From positions 4,167,058 to 4,231,057 of the forward strand of contig JAUPFP010000007.1 of assembly GCA_036925085.1 (NCBI GenBank): a stretch of 64,000 nt of DNA, read 5' to 3'. The notes under the pieces were generated by a model. That model made no database searches and was not told where the DNA came from. It worked only from the letters and a program-made list of their open reading frames with translations. Within the stretch, counting starts at the first letter, position 1, and each line of letters opens with the position of its first letter. This DNA is from Brachycybe producta (lineage: Eukaryota > Arthropoda > Diplopoda > Playtdesmida > Andrognathidae). The position numbers and the translations under genes were made by a program. Positions 49,990-62,861 of the stretch are shown one piece after another.

Positions 49990-50109
49990 GCCAATTTGAG
50001 GCCAAAATGTATGAAGAACATTTGACACTTCAACTTCAACCCTCTAAGCAGGAGTCAAGAAGAGAAAGTTCAAGTGCCAAGTATTCTTCTTAAGTTTGAG
50101 CCTAAACTA
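49990..50109. mobile_element. Palindromic MITE family R, both arms present
   Basis: The left arm (TTTGAGGCCAAAATG, GAAGAACATTTGACACTTCA) and right arm (AAGTTCAAGTGCCAAGTATT, CTTCTTAAGTTTGAGCC) are inverted repeats. Single arms of the same family occur near 34681, 35883, 47160 and 55003. Confidence 0.6.
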
Positions 50110-52346
50110 CCTAATGTTTTTTTTCACTTAGAATTGTGAATTTAAATTAATGTAGCTTTAACAAACGAGCAAACGCAGAAAAATAGAATACTAGAAAGAT
50201 AAAGTTAAAGCAAAACTTACTTCTGTATGCACCATCAGAACAAGTAATTGCCCAAATAAAGCATACAACAGGGGCCACCTATTTAAACTTAAGCATTGCA
50301 ATTACACAATGATGAAGCTGGCTAATGTTAAATGGGTTCTTTCGAGAACAATGGAAACATTTCTAATTAAACTTTTTCATAACGGCCAAATGTTAAAGTG
50401 GATACTTTCTAAAAACAGTAAAGAAATCTTTACTATACCAAAAAAAAGTGTTCGAGAATATTTCATGATTTTTTTTTCATAATAATTGATTAGACAACAT
50501 TCACATAATTGAAATAATGGATCAGAATTTATTAATTGATGAGCACGAGAAATTATCCATGAATGGGGTGGGGTAACTTCAAGAGATAATTCAACACACA
50601 AAAATGCTTTGATCATTTTCAAACTGCCATAAAAAGTTTAAATTAAAAGGTATCTTTATGGAGTCTGATTTTTCACTTTAATTTACTCTTCTAGTTTCAA
50701 ATGAATCTTGGAATACTTTTCTACGTCATTTCAAAGTGTTATTACGTTCTTTAAGTTGCTTCTATAAAAAGAAATAGTCATTTTGTAAATATTTCAATTG
50801 CGTCAAAAATTACTTGATGAGCAATCTTATAAGTTTACTAACTGAAAGTTCTACTCCATTAACAATTATTTACTAATGACCCAAAATTTTCAGTACTGAA
50901 ACAGATTTCTTTCAAAAGTAATTTGTCCGAACACTACAAATTTGAGTTTTTAATAAGTTGTTTAAGTTTACAGGGTGTGCGAGAAGAGACTGAACTGATT
51001 AGAAAATTAATACTTCAAAAAGTTATTGTGGCGCACGTATGCATTTTTTATGTATTCAGTTCCATCTTTTTCTTATTTTGAAATATTTTGTATTAGTTAC
51101 TATATAGTTTCATTTCATTTAAAAAAACTCATTCAGAATACATAGTAAATAAACGCGCAGCAAAACTTTTCCATTCACTTCCAACCTTTCTATATAAATC
51201 AATAAAAACATTTACTGACACAAGAAAACAAGATCAAAGTAAATATTACGCTAAACTAGCAATTACGTTTAATTCTCCAAATTATTTGGCAGTTAAAAAC
51301 CATCCTCTCACAATACTCTCGTATTGTAACCTTGTCATACAACTGTACAATTTATTAAAACACACACATCACATCACATTAAGGGGTATCGATCAAAAAG
51401 GCGTCTCTTTCAATGAATATATACAATTGAAGGAAGAGTGAATTTCTGCATGCTAAGTGCCTACCTAAAAACAAGCAACTTCAAGTAGTTCATTAAAATG
51501 CCGGCATCAATTATTAAACAGCTCTATCATTAGAGAGGGGGGAAAATCAGCTTGAGTTGTTAGACAGCCTCAATGACCCTTTACAATATTGTACCCCTCC
51601 CTTTCATCTCAAATTTACCCCACATACTTGCCCAGAAAATACACATTTGAAACACTATCTAAACAATTAAACTGTTAAAATTGTAACAAGTTTGCACTGG
51701 TGAGGGTTATAAATTGGTAGCCACTAATCGATTAATGATGAGAGCACGTCATCGATCTTTGAATAAGTTTCTCAAAGGAGTAATTAACAAATGAAGAAAT
51801 AACTTAAATATAGAAAGTACTAAATCTTACAAGAAAAACTAGGTTCTTATAGAACCTCTTATATTTAGATCATGAATATAAATCAGTTACCAAAATAAAA
51901 TTTTTAGAAATTGATTTATAAAATTTAGTTAGGTTTTCTTTTAATTTTTGTTAAAAAACTGTGCAAATTTTTCTAAACAAGGATTTTAAACTAGAGTTAT
52001 TTAAGAGTAATTTAATTTAAATAGTTTACTACAAGTGGTGTATGGTAAAATAATAACGTTTTTGATGTACATTTTTATTTATAATGTAAAAAAAAATGAT
52101 AAATTTGTAGTAAAGTCAGTTTGTGAGTGGTTGTTTCCGGTTGCAAACAAATCTAAAGTAGTTGCTACATTACAAGCTGCCACAAAAAGAAGCCTTTTCA
52201 CTTAAATCAAGAAAATAATTTTAAGAAAGTTGTTATTATGTATTGCTTGTCCGCATAAGAAATAATGCAAAGAAGTTTCCAAACATAGCATTTTAAACCT
52301 TACAACTGTATAACAAGAATTTCAGCTGAAACGTTTTTGCCTCGTA
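50110..52346. other. AT-rich non-coding stretch
   Basis: No gene supported. ACAGGGTGTGCGAGAAGAG near 50972 is the only phrase resembling a transposon end. The frame at 50377-50622 (minus) is chance-length. Confidence 0.45.
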
Positions 52347-52440
52347 GTAGGCAATCACTGCTAACACCAATATCGACAGTTGTTAGCAGTGATTGCCTAC
52401 TTACAGGGAAAAACCACATTTGTTAGCAGTGATTGCCTAT
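52347..52440. repeat. Three copies of GTTAGCAGTGATTGCCTAC; two form a perfect 19-bp hairpin
   Basis: The reverse copy at 52347-52365 and forward copy at 52382-52400 are perfect 19-bp inverted repeats with a 16-nt loop. A third, direct copy (one terminal change) is at 52422-52440, 40 bp after the second. The two forward copies are followed by (T)T(A/G)CAGGGA and an A-rich run, as is the distant copy at 15579. Confidence 0.9.
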
Positions 52441-53535
52441 TTGCAGGGATAAAAACGACAAAAATGTCTTAAAGTCAGTGCCCAAAGAAACGTACATTAT
52501 ACTGACAATTAATTACCTAGTGAGTAGCCTACTATACAAAGTATTCACAAAATTCCAATTATGCATTTTCATGCTTATTAAGTGCACGACTTTGTACCTT
52601 ATCAAAATCAAAACTTTTCTAAACCTCATTAAATTTGTTAATGTTTGGCACGAATTCAAGGAATGTGAAAAAATAACACAAATTTTGTGTAGTACGATAA
52701 ATGCATCAGGCCATAGTTTGACCATTAAATAAATATTTAAACAATTTTCAAATATTCTAACTAGAGAAATACAGGTACTGTAGTTGAAAAAATGTTTCGA
52801 AAAAAAAATACAGAAAAATACTGCAATAGTTGAGCCAATTTTGTTTCTACAAATCTTTTTATTTATGAATTTTGTTGTCAATGGTTCCACATCTGTTGAC
52901 ATTTTTTAATTTCCGGTTCAGTTTTTTTGTTTGTTGATAAATTCAACTTCTAAATAAAATTATTAAATATCACTTCATAGTTCAAACTACAGCATATTGG
53001 GTTCTAAATAAAAATTAAAAAGATTTTCAAATTTCAAAATAAAAACTAAACAATAAAACCTATTCATTTTTATTTCTTCAAAAAAGAATGATTTAGTTAA
53101 AACAGAGGCGGTTTGAAAATAGATTTCAAGATTAACGCCTTTGAATAATAAAAACCCTAAACCTTAAAAAATAAATGGTAATTTTTTTTAGAAAAGAAAG
53201 GAATAAAAAGATAAAAGCTTTTTTTTTTAGAATTGCAAAAAAATATACGGGTTGGCGGTTTCTAATTTATAAGCTTGAAGAAAATAAAACATTTATTATT
53301 GACATATAGACACAATTGAGAGTTTTTGCCATTTGTTTAAATCATGCTTCTATTTAAGCAAGTCAACCGATTGGAAAATTAAGTAGATTTAAAGCTTTTC
53401 TTTTTGACGAATGACTATTAAACTCGTCTATAAAACTCAATAGAATAGTTGCCAGTCAAAAATATATAGATAGTAGAATGGGTATAGATAATAGAATTCC
53501 ATGAAACAAACAATAATAATAAATCCTCTTGTACT
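52441..53535. other. AT-rich stretch with overlapping opposite-strand frames
   Basis: A 129-codon minus-strand frame (52513-52902) and a 99-codon plus frame (52433-52732) overlap. Neither has a recognised domain; the minus frame is rich in Phe, Ile, Lys and Leu as expected from composition. I leave both unannotated as genes, though the minus frame is the longest of its type here without obvious repeats. Confidence 0.35.
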
Positions 53536-53603
<68 letters not shown>

Positions 53604-53620
53604 AAGAAAGAAAGAAAGAG
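53536..53620. repeat. (GA)n-type microsatellite with GAAA interruptions
   Basis: About 85 bp of GA repeats ending in GAAA repeats. Ser/Leu-rich frames on the minus strand are its translation. Confidence 0.95.
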
Positions 53621-53806
53621 ATGTCGACATTTGCAAAAATAAAAAGTTAGAAACATTATCTTCATTTAATGATGCCTGAATAAACGCGTGGCCAGTAGAC
53701 AAAAATGTCAAAAAAAAATGGGACTTTTCATGAAAATCTACATTAAGATCGTTTGAAAGTGTAAATTCTCACTAAACTCTGCTTATTTTTTTATATAGAA
53801 CAAACT

Positions 53807-54037
53807 TAGGAGAAACTTGAAAATACTTTAGAAAATAGAAGAGTAACTAGACTTGAGAGTAATTTCATGTTGATATCTTTTAAATTAAGCTTTTTGTCTG
53901 TTTGAAAATTTAAGCAGTGAATGCTTAGCAAGACAATGTTTTTTTAAAAGTTTATTTTGAAAGAAGTCACCATGAAAATACTATTAAGTAATTTCAGCTT
54001 CCTTCTAGTTTCTAAAACACTATCAATTTCTCATAAG
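53807..54037. mobile_element. Palindromic fold-back element (family S), about 230 bp
   Basis: The left side GAGAAACTTGAAAATACTTT, AGAGTAATTTCATGTTGATA, TCTTTTAAATTAAGCTTTTT is mirrored on the right by AAAGTTTATTTTGAAAGAAG, ACCATGAAAATACTATTAAG, TTCTAGTTTCTAAAACAC and AATTTCTCAT. Related arms occur at 2570-2735, 34080-34200, 54180-54260, 61080-61150 and 61440-61530. Confidence 0.6.
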
Positions 54038-54570
54038 TGTTATTCATAAAATTCAGCTGTTCATAATAAATTATTTAAATAATATAACTTGACATATAAC
54101 TATGAAAAACTGAAGATGAAAATTTTATTTCAACTAAAAATGCAATCTTTTTTAGAAACTGCATTTAAAAATTTCAGTTTTTTAAAATAACTAGAATAGA
54201 TGATGGGTGTACTAAAAGTATTTTTATGATTATGTCTTTTAAAATAAACTTTTTGCTAAGACTGTTTCAAAATGATTGTTTTTGTGCCAATTTTTAGTAA
54301 AAAAATGAAAATTAATACATAAGAAATTTATTTTTAAATATATAGTCCTTTTAGCTTATTAACCTACTATTGTATTCGGGAACAATGTAAATCTTTTAAC
54401 TGTATTCACAAATTCACACGAGGCCAAAAAGGATGTGCTTGGTTCACCATTCAATTCCGTTGAAAACTTACTAAGTTACTGCGAGCTCTTTTACTTAAAA
54501 GTTAACTATCATTTGCAAATTGCTCATAAAAATTTAATCACAAATAGTTTTAAATTCAGCAACAGCACTT

Positions 54571-54625
54571 AATTTAAAATTTAAAATGACTCTCCAAGCA
54601 GCCATGAAGGCCTCTGGTCTAAACA
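54571..54625 (-). mobile_element. LINE 3'-end fragment (reverse strand)
   Basis: The reverse complement GAGGCCTTCATGGCTGCTTG then GAGAGTCATTTTAAA matches the LINE 3' terminus (GGCCTTTATGGCTGCTTGCA then GAGTAATTTTTCAAA). Confidence 0.55.
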
Positions 54626-56632
54626 CGGGTCCAAATGTACCACAAAAATACATTACCTAAATCAAAATTTAAACCAACTAAATTAAATTTTAAAATACAT
54701 TAATAAAAGCTCAAATGCAACTTAAGGAAAATATTACCGAATTTAAAAAAAAATTATAATAAAGCTTTAATAGAATAAACACACATGCTGAAAACCCACC
54801 AGAAAGTAGAAAGATAAAAAAAATATATGGAGCTTCTGGCAAATATCTTACAAAGTGACATTCAGTGGAATTTTTTTCAGCGTGTGTGTTTCTTCCATAA
54901 CTTCAACTTCCAGCACAGAAAAACTCTCTTCAAAGATATATCTAAATTCTATTCAATAAAAGAGCGGTTTTCTCCAATAGAATCCTATTCTAATAGTTCA
55001 AGTTGAAGTTCAAGTGCTAAGTTTGAAGTTTCCTTCTTGAATTAGGGTTTAATTCGTTCACCTTTACCTTTTGATAGCCACCAACATTGTTATTATAATG
55101 GGGGAAAACTATTTATAATTCTGAAGGCAAATAAAATGCATTTAGATGGAAATTTGTTAAAAAAATACACATACATTTGCCGAAATAGCAAAACTTTAAT
55201 TTTGTCTGTTATAGATTCTTGTATAAGAAGATTGCATAAATAAATTTATAATATATAGCTGTATATAATTTGTTGAGAATTTTTTTTGAAAATCATGTTA
55301 ATATGATATCAAAAAAGAGAGTATATTTATATAACAGCAGTGTGTGTGTGTGTGTGGATATCACTCAATTATAAAGGAAAATTATAATATAGCTTGATAG
55401 CAATTTTCAATATATCCCTTAAAGCTTTCTATCTTTCTCTCTCTACACACAAAGTCAACATGCTCCTCTCTAACCATTCTATACAACAGAATAAATACAT
55501 ATAATGATAAATTCAGGTTTGCTTTGACGAAATCAAAAGAAATAAAAAAGAAGAAGAAAAAATGCAAGCCAAAGAAAAAAGTCTTCCCCTATTGAGTATT
55601 TTTCTCAAGTCTTCGAATAAAAAAGCATCTATCTTTGGTATATTTATATTATATATATAAAAAAACTACCCACATAACAGTAAGAGAAAATTGAATCATG
55701 TTTGAATGTAAAAAAAAGGACTAGCCAACAAAACCACACAACAGAATTGAGAAGAAACAGCCTCCCAAAAAAAAAACCTAAACCACCTCGAATATTTGAA
55801 TAGAATAATGGATAAAGAAGAAGCAGTCGGTTGTAGATTAGAATCAACCAGGTGTGCAAATGGAACAAAAAATGCAACTTAACAATTCTCAAATAGTACT
55901 ACTACCATACAAATTCTCCTCTTTATTTTTCCCCTCTAACAATTTCTATAAGTATGAGTGAGATAATGAAGTCTCAATTGCATTTAACACGCGACAAGTA
56001 AAATGCCTTCAAGTAAATTGAAGTTTTAAGAGAGAAAGTGAATACACACACACACAAAAAAAAACTCAAGAAAGTTGCAAACCAATTTTGGATGTGATCT
56101 TATTCTACAAGTAACATAAAACTAAAAATAAAAGATATATTGTATATATCCTTAAGACAAAAGAGCAACAACCATTATAATAGGGGTCTTCTAACTCAAC
56201 AATAAGTCTATATATGTAGGCCTACATGTGTACATGTAAACCGTGGCACAACGATAAGTTGCCACATTTAAATTTTTCATACAAAAGTTATTTATTTATT
56301 CCTCATATACAGTACATTAAAAATATTTATTAAAAATTCTTGTTTCATAAGGGTTTAGAAAGATAACACCAGGGCTTTTGAATATTAATTTTAAATATTA
56401 CAAACGGATTTGACGATAGTTTGTAAATTCTAAAATGTTTAAACATTTTTATTCATTTTTAAGTAGCAATATATTGTAATGCATGTTGTTATTTGGGCCC
56501 CCTTATTATTTAGGCCTCCCTTGGCCGTTCTGAATAACACATTTTCAATATGGATGTCATTTTGTCTAATAAGTTTTGAAAGTCGAACACGCATGTTTCT
56601 GACGACACATGTTTTTTTTATTAAAATTTCAG
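54626..56632. other. AT-rich non-coding stretch
   Basis: A family-R-like arm near 55003-55055 (GTTGAAGTTCAAGTGCTAAG), a GT run (55341-55356) and the perfect palindrome ATGTAGGCCTACAT near 56215-56228. Frames at 55382-55567 and 55644-55892 are not supported. Confidence 0.45.
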
Positions 56633-56802
56633 TCCACATTTGGATAGTCATTGCTCCTGTTTTCATAAGATCACCAGGCGACTTTACCTATTTGAAACAA
56701 TTCTATCACAAACGACTACGAGGGTTGAAGATAGAGGCTAGTAGCTATAAGGCTACCACATTAACAACTCCACAGCCAGCATACTCCAATAACAGTTTCT
56801 AA
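56633..56802 (+). CDS. Weak candidate terminal exon of a membrane protein
   Basis: Follows TTTTTTTATTAAAATTTCAG, an acceptor-like site. Two bases complete a codon, then 55 residues run to a TAA at 56800-56802. It starts with a hydrophobic HIWIVIAPVFI, then a charged, soluble-looking tail (FYHKRLRGLKIE..., PQPAYSNNSF). This could be the last transmembrane segment and cytoplasmic tail of a membrane protein. No upstream exon found and a minus-strand frame overlaps, so chance is quite possible. Confidence 0.2.
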
Positions 56803-57009
56803 AAGCATTGGTATCCTCTGCCGCCAATCCTTAACATCGTTTGCGATGGAATACATTTCTTTATAAACAATAACAGCAAACAAAATACCAAGAACTACTT
56901 TAGTAAAACTGAGGAGCTTAGAAACCAAGAGTAATAAGTGATGAAAGTAATGTTCGAAGTAAATTGAATTCAAAGTTATAAGACCTCCGTAGACATCAAC
57001 GTTATAGTT
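56761..57009 (-). CDS. Weak candidate exon with a transmembrane-like segment
   Basis: On the minus strand a frame opens after an AG at 57010-57011 and runs 82 codons to TAA at 56761-56763. It has hydrophobic segments (HHLLLLVSKLL; KVVLGILFAVIVY) and a charged stretch (NDVKDWRQR). The pyrimidine tract before the AG is poor. It overlaps the plus-strand candidate by 42 bp; at most one is likely real. Confidence 0.15.
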   Translation of the reverse strand, partial: NYNVDVYGGLITLNSIYFEHYFHHLLLLVSKLLSFTKVVLGILFAVIVYKEMYSIANDVKDWRQRIPMLLETVIGVCWLWSC

Positions 57010-57672
<663 letters not shown>

Positions 57673-59411
57673 GCATGCCGAAAAAACAAAATGTTCCCAT
57701 GCTGAGTTGAGTGAATGAGTGAGTGAATTACATGTAATATTAACTGTTAAATAAAGAACACAATTTGTAGAACATACAAACAGATGCAGACAACTGACAA
57801 CAACAATAATAGTAGTACACATATACACATTGACACCCAGTTTTTTTTAATATATATTAAAATAATGTTTGTCTGCGAGTTTTCTTTCTCTCTATATATT
57901 ATGTATTTTATCTCGGTCAATTACTTTAGGGTATAGCAATCAACAAACTAACTGGAAAACTAGCACAATAAAATGCTAATAGATGCTAACATTTAGGGTC
58001 AATGAACAAAATATTCAAATTACATATATACTATATAAATATATGTATACTAGGGGTCTTGGTCAGTATACTATATACTGTATATTTTGGACCAGCCATC
58101 TATGGTGTTAAAAGCATCTTTGGAAAACACCCCAATAGACATCTTCAAATAGTTTTGACCAAAGAAATTGCGAATCAAATAAATGACAATAGGGACAAAG
58201 GACTTGCTCCTAGGTCTTTGGCCATTAAGTAGTAAAGACAAAAACAAAGTACAGAGAGAGAAAAGTTTAGCACACAGACAGTCCATAATGATAATCCAAA
58301 AAGCAGTCAAGTGGTGAAAATTCACGATCCCAATTGAAGTACTCCCCCCATATAACATATAGTAAAGGCTTATATATAAAAAATAAAAGCAGCTTGTAAA
58401 AGACGAAAATCAGTAATAAGCATGGACAACTTTTGTGATCGGTTTGAAGCCATGGCTGCGTAAATACAACAATCTCTCTCTCTAAAAAAAGCCTAATGCA
58501 ATGTGAGAGTATGACCATGTGCAGAAAAATTCAATTAACACATACTTTTACAGAAGAAGAAAAAAAAGGTGGTCAACCTTAGTGATATATAAAACTTATT
58601 ATTATAGGACTCATACAAAAATCCATTTATGCGTCAACATAGGATATCGTCACAAAAGCCACCATTTGTTCAACATGGATGATCTTTTATCCTTAGCTGT
58701 GAACATAATATGATGAGACTTATTTTTTTTTTTGTTTGTTAGATCATCTTTGTTAAGAAATAAGACCTGTCATTGTCTTTTAGTATCTAAAAAAAAAAAG
58801 AAAATCATAAATGTAGTTTTGCACATGTTATTTTTTCTCTTGTCAAATCATAGCATATTTATTTGTACAGTTACGAACTTTTTTTTCCTATCATAAGAAA
58901 ATTTTTCTGATTGCTTATTGTATAATTCAAACTATAGTTTCATTTAGTAGATGATTTGTATTGACTTGCAAGCAATCTCGAATAAAACTTGTATGTCAAA
59001 CTAGCAGTGCTCATGTATTTTGGGACATTTCAGACAAGACTAGCCAATCATCAGCAAGTACACTTCATTTCAAGATATGACCATAAATTGCAATTCTGTC
59101 TGTCAGATGACTTTTCTTGTTATCTCACTGCAGATTAAATAGACACTCTAAAAAAAATAACACACAACTACTTCAATATTTTGAGGATACCAACCAACCA
59201 GTCAAAATATATTGTCGCCAGTTATATATGGTAGACAAAATATCTTCAAATTTAATGGTCACTTATTACATTTTATGCACTGAAATATAGTCACTAAGTG
59301 AAACAAGAAATTAAGCCCTAAATCTTAATACATAATATACAGACTGTAAAACGTCCTTTTACAAAGATAATAAATTTCTGTAAATTCAAATTATTTAAAT
59401 AAAAATTGATA
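57673..59411. other. AT-rich non-coding stretch
   Basis: Repeated GAGTGAGTGA near 57710-57725 and a TATACTGTATAT motif near 58073. The plus-strand frame 58002-58232 and minus-strand frame 58071-58358 overlap and neither is supported. Confidence 0.45.
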
Positions 59412-59548
59412 CAGTGGAAACAGTTTAACACGAAATGAAAACAACAGGACTATTTTTTCGTATTAAACAAATTTCATGTTTTTTATGCTATTCTAAGGAA
59501 CAGCGGCAGAAAATATCGTTCGTGTTATGTATTTTTCGTGTTAAACAG
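59412..59548. repeat. Pogo/Tc1-like MITE relic
   Basis: Begins CAGTGGAAACAGTTTAACAC after TA and ends TTTTTCGTGTTAAACAGTTT; the block GTTTAACACGA is inverted at the two ends. The right tip is missing and abuts a LINE fragment. Confidence 0.55.
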
Positions 59549-59650
59549 TTTTGAATTTGAACCATTACTCTACAAGCAGCCCAAAGGACCTATGACAGAG
59601 GGACAATATAGTTCAGAAATTACATAAGAAATGCTTTTTTTTAAACCTCC
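59549..59650 (-). mobile_element. LINE 3'-end fragment (reverse strand)
   Basis: The reverse complement carries CCCTCTGTCATAGGTCCTTT, GGCTGCTTGTAGAGTAAT and a TTCAAATTCAAA tail, the exact order of the LINE 3' end at 37860-37903. The tail abuts the pogo-like MITE. Confidence 0.65.
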
Positions 59651-60754
59651 TGTAGATTTTTTTTGGGTAACAGAATTAAATTTTACTATACATGTAATAT
59701 ATACACGCATATTAAGATGGTTTATAAACAGATGATTTTTAAACTTCGATTAATTATTCTGTCTTTCAGAAGCGAAATTAAGAAAACCTAGACTGTGTTT
59801 TAGAATGGGTTTTCACTGTATGTAATAATATTACTGTAGGCCTATGTGTTTTTGCAATAACAAAATAAAGTAATATTCTAAAATAACATTGAAGGTCCCA
59901 CATTATGAAATTCTTATCAACTACACCGCTATTTACACATAAATTCATTAACACATCATTACACAAGAGATAGGGTTCCAACTTTTCGCGATAAGATTGT
60001 TATTGCAGAATATTTTAGTAAACAGCATTTCAAAAAAAAAAAAAAAAAAACTGCACCTCCATCTCCGTTGTAAAAAGATAAAACAAGACATTTGAATTGC
60101 AAATTTACACCTTTTCTAAGGGAAAAACATGCTGAGTTGACCTGCATCCATATCACTTACTGTATGTTGTAGGGCTAAATTGAATTTGCAAACACAAACT
60201 TCATTCTACGAGCCGCATTCTAGATGTTTATGTTGTTGCATACTTCTTGTTTTTACATGGTGGAATATATATGGCCAATAACACACATAGAAACACAGGA
60301 GCGAAGAAAACCTCGACCATAAATTGTTGAAACAGATTGCAATGCATGAGTGTCAGTGGGTGTATGTAAAACATCATAATTTCATGAATATTATTATTAC
60401 CCCTTTCTACAACAACAACAACAACAACAACAACCTCCTACTCCAACATCAAAAGAAAACGGATGTAACTACTACTGGTGTTACACTAATCATATTCACA
60501 TTAAAATTAACAATGAACAAAATTCATTACATAATAGGCCTACAAACAACTTATCTTGACATTGAAAAAAAAAAAGAAAATGATGTACAGCATCAGATAT
60601 CTGTTTTTTTTTTCTGCTTGTAAAAAACATGGTGTCATAAAATATTAATACAATTTTTATCAGTGTCCAAGTTTCTCAAGATTGCTGAACAATAATTTTT
60701 TTTACAGTAGATTTAATCAATTTTATGTCGAAAATCAACTGCGGCTCAAATATA
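59651..60754. other. AT-rich non-coding stretch
   Basis: Contains a CAA repeat (60411-60434) and an 18-19 bp poly-A. The plus frame 60324-60623 includes the poly-Asn translation of the CAA repeat and is not a gene. Confidence 0.5.
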
Positions 60755-60905
60755 CAGTGGAAACCGCTAAACACACAATTGAAAAGACCAAAATATTTTT
60801 TTTTTCGTATGAAACATATTTCATGCTAAAAAAAAAAGAATTTTAGGGTTATTTAAGAGATTAAATCGAAAATATATTTTGTGTTATCCGTTTTAATTTG
60901 AACAT
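60755..60905. repeat. Pogo/Tc1-like MITE relic
   Basis: Begins CAGTGGAAACCGCTAAACAC after TATA and continues with the same internal order as 59412 (TTTTTTTTTCGTATGAAACA, ATTTCATG) to a GTGTTATCCGTTTT end. Confidence 0.55.
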
Positions 60906-62546
60906 GGTTTATGATTTGTAAACTCCAATTATTCTCGTTCATGAACAAAATTCAGAGAATTTGAAAAGTGAAGAACAACAACAGTAGCTTAATGCAGACT
61001 AGACATCTTTCAAAATGAACTTTTTATAAACGAAAATTAAAAATATTATCGTCTACATAAAATTCGGTTATTTTCAAACTAACATAAAAGCTGATTTTGA
61101 AAGATAACATTAAAATACCTTTCTAGATAGTTGGAACAAAATCCAGTTTTTCTTTATTTTGCACCTGAAATTAAGACAGAATAATACAGAATTCGAGAGG
61201 CAATTACACTTTAAAACCACCTTAAATGGTTTTTACTTTACTTGCGACCTTCAACTTAACATTGACTTAACTTTTGATTGAATCAGATGTTAGATGTACA
61301 AAGTGAACATAACGATTTTTTTCCTCCCAGAGTTTGTTATTAAATAGCTGTGAATTACGCTATATAAGCATTTTTTTTATAACATCTTAGAAATAATCAA
61401 GTTTTACGGTTTTTTATTTGGTGCAGTGAAATATAATTTTCCAATTAACATTAAAAAGATTATTTTTAAAGATATCGTTATGAAAATATTTAAAACATAC
61501 GCAAGTATTAATCCTAGTTTCTATAAAAAAAAACTATTTTCTTTAAATTATTCTAAAAAATGTACATCTTTTATGTAAATCTTTGTCTCAAAACGTATTT
61601 GTAAATTTTACCGTGAACCACCTTAAAACCAAAAATGAAAATCTCTATAAAAAAAGAAAGTTATAAAAAATGTAAACCTCAAGAATTTTGGGCACCCCCA
61701 TTAATTGAACAGTAGGTATAATTTGCTTTGGTAATATACTCTCATTGGTGTGCAGTTACAATGATTGAGAATGTATGGGGAGGATTTTAGTCATAGTCAT
61801 CATCATCATCATCCAAGAAGCGTGGAAATGCATTAAGTAAACGACCGATAAAAATGTATAAAGACTAACATAGGAAATTTTTACTCTCATCCTTGTTACT
61901 TGAACCATTAAACGTCTTTTCTGTTAAAAAACAAAATAATGTGTTGAGTGCAAAATGAATGAGTGAGTGAGAGAGCAGAGCGTATTATTATAATCGTTGT
62001 CAATTCCAACCCCCCCCCCCCAAAAAAAAAGATCAATAATACTGCACACATATATAAAGAAAAATTTACAGCAGACATAATATTAATAGACAACATCAAA
62101 AGTTTTGAGTATTCAATACCTGAATTTAAAGTACTCCAAAACTTGTCAGTATAGATCCTTATTTTTTTCTTCTTCTTCTTTTAAATAACACAGAAAAAAG
62201 AAACTTATTTGGTAAATTAACATTGTAAAAATACACAATTCCCATGACGTTTAAAAAGAATTTCAACGAATGCTTAGACTGCAAAAAGTTGCAGTGTAAA
62301 CTGTAATTTACAAAGAAAATATCAAAAATATAAAAAAAAAACTTCAAATAAAAACATCAAAGAAACCTCAACAAAAAGACTTGCTCTGAAAAATTTCTAA
62401 CACAAACACAAACATAGTGTGGCGCAGGTAAAAAGCAGATTCTCAACAACTAAAAAAACACTGCCATGTTTTAAGTTTTACATAGTTGTTAATAACATAC
62501 CAAAGTTGATTTGAATAAAACTGAAACATAATAACTTAATAAATAA
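60906..62546. other. AT-rich stretch with family-S arms
   Basis: Degraded family-S arms near 61080-61150 and 61440-61530 (GATATCGTTATGAAAATATT, CCTAGTTTCTATAAA), a CAT repeat (61796-61813) and a poly-C run near 62010-62020. Confidence 0.4.
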
Positions 62547-62861
62547 TTAGGCCTAGGATTTTAATGCAAAACGTCAAGCAAATTTTTCTCAATTTGTGGC
62601 TAAAGAGCGAATTGTGTGAAGTAACAGTCGCGTTTAGATCAACCCACAATTATGGATTTTTAAATCAAAAACACTGGTTAGCGAGGCTAGAACTTTAGTT
62701 TGCAACTGATAATAACCAGACATTTAGCTTTTGCCCAGCAAAAGTGATTAGAAAAAATAAAATTGCAGTTGCTCTATTGATGATTAATTACTTCACAATT
62801 GGCACTTCAACCACAAATTGAGAAACATTTGTTAGATATTGCATAAAAATCCTAGCCCTAA
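62547..62861. mobile_element. Palindromic MITE family Q, copy 3 (315 bp)
   Basis: Ends TTAGGCCTAGGATTTTAATG and TGCATAAAAATCCTAGCCCT are inverted repeats. It has the same internal order as copy 2: TTTTTCTCAATTTGTGGC, GAATTGTGTGAAGTAAC, GGTTAGCGAGGCTAGAAC, TTACTTCACAATTGGCAC and ACCACAAATTGAGAAACATT. Its length equals copy 2. Confidence 0.87.
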
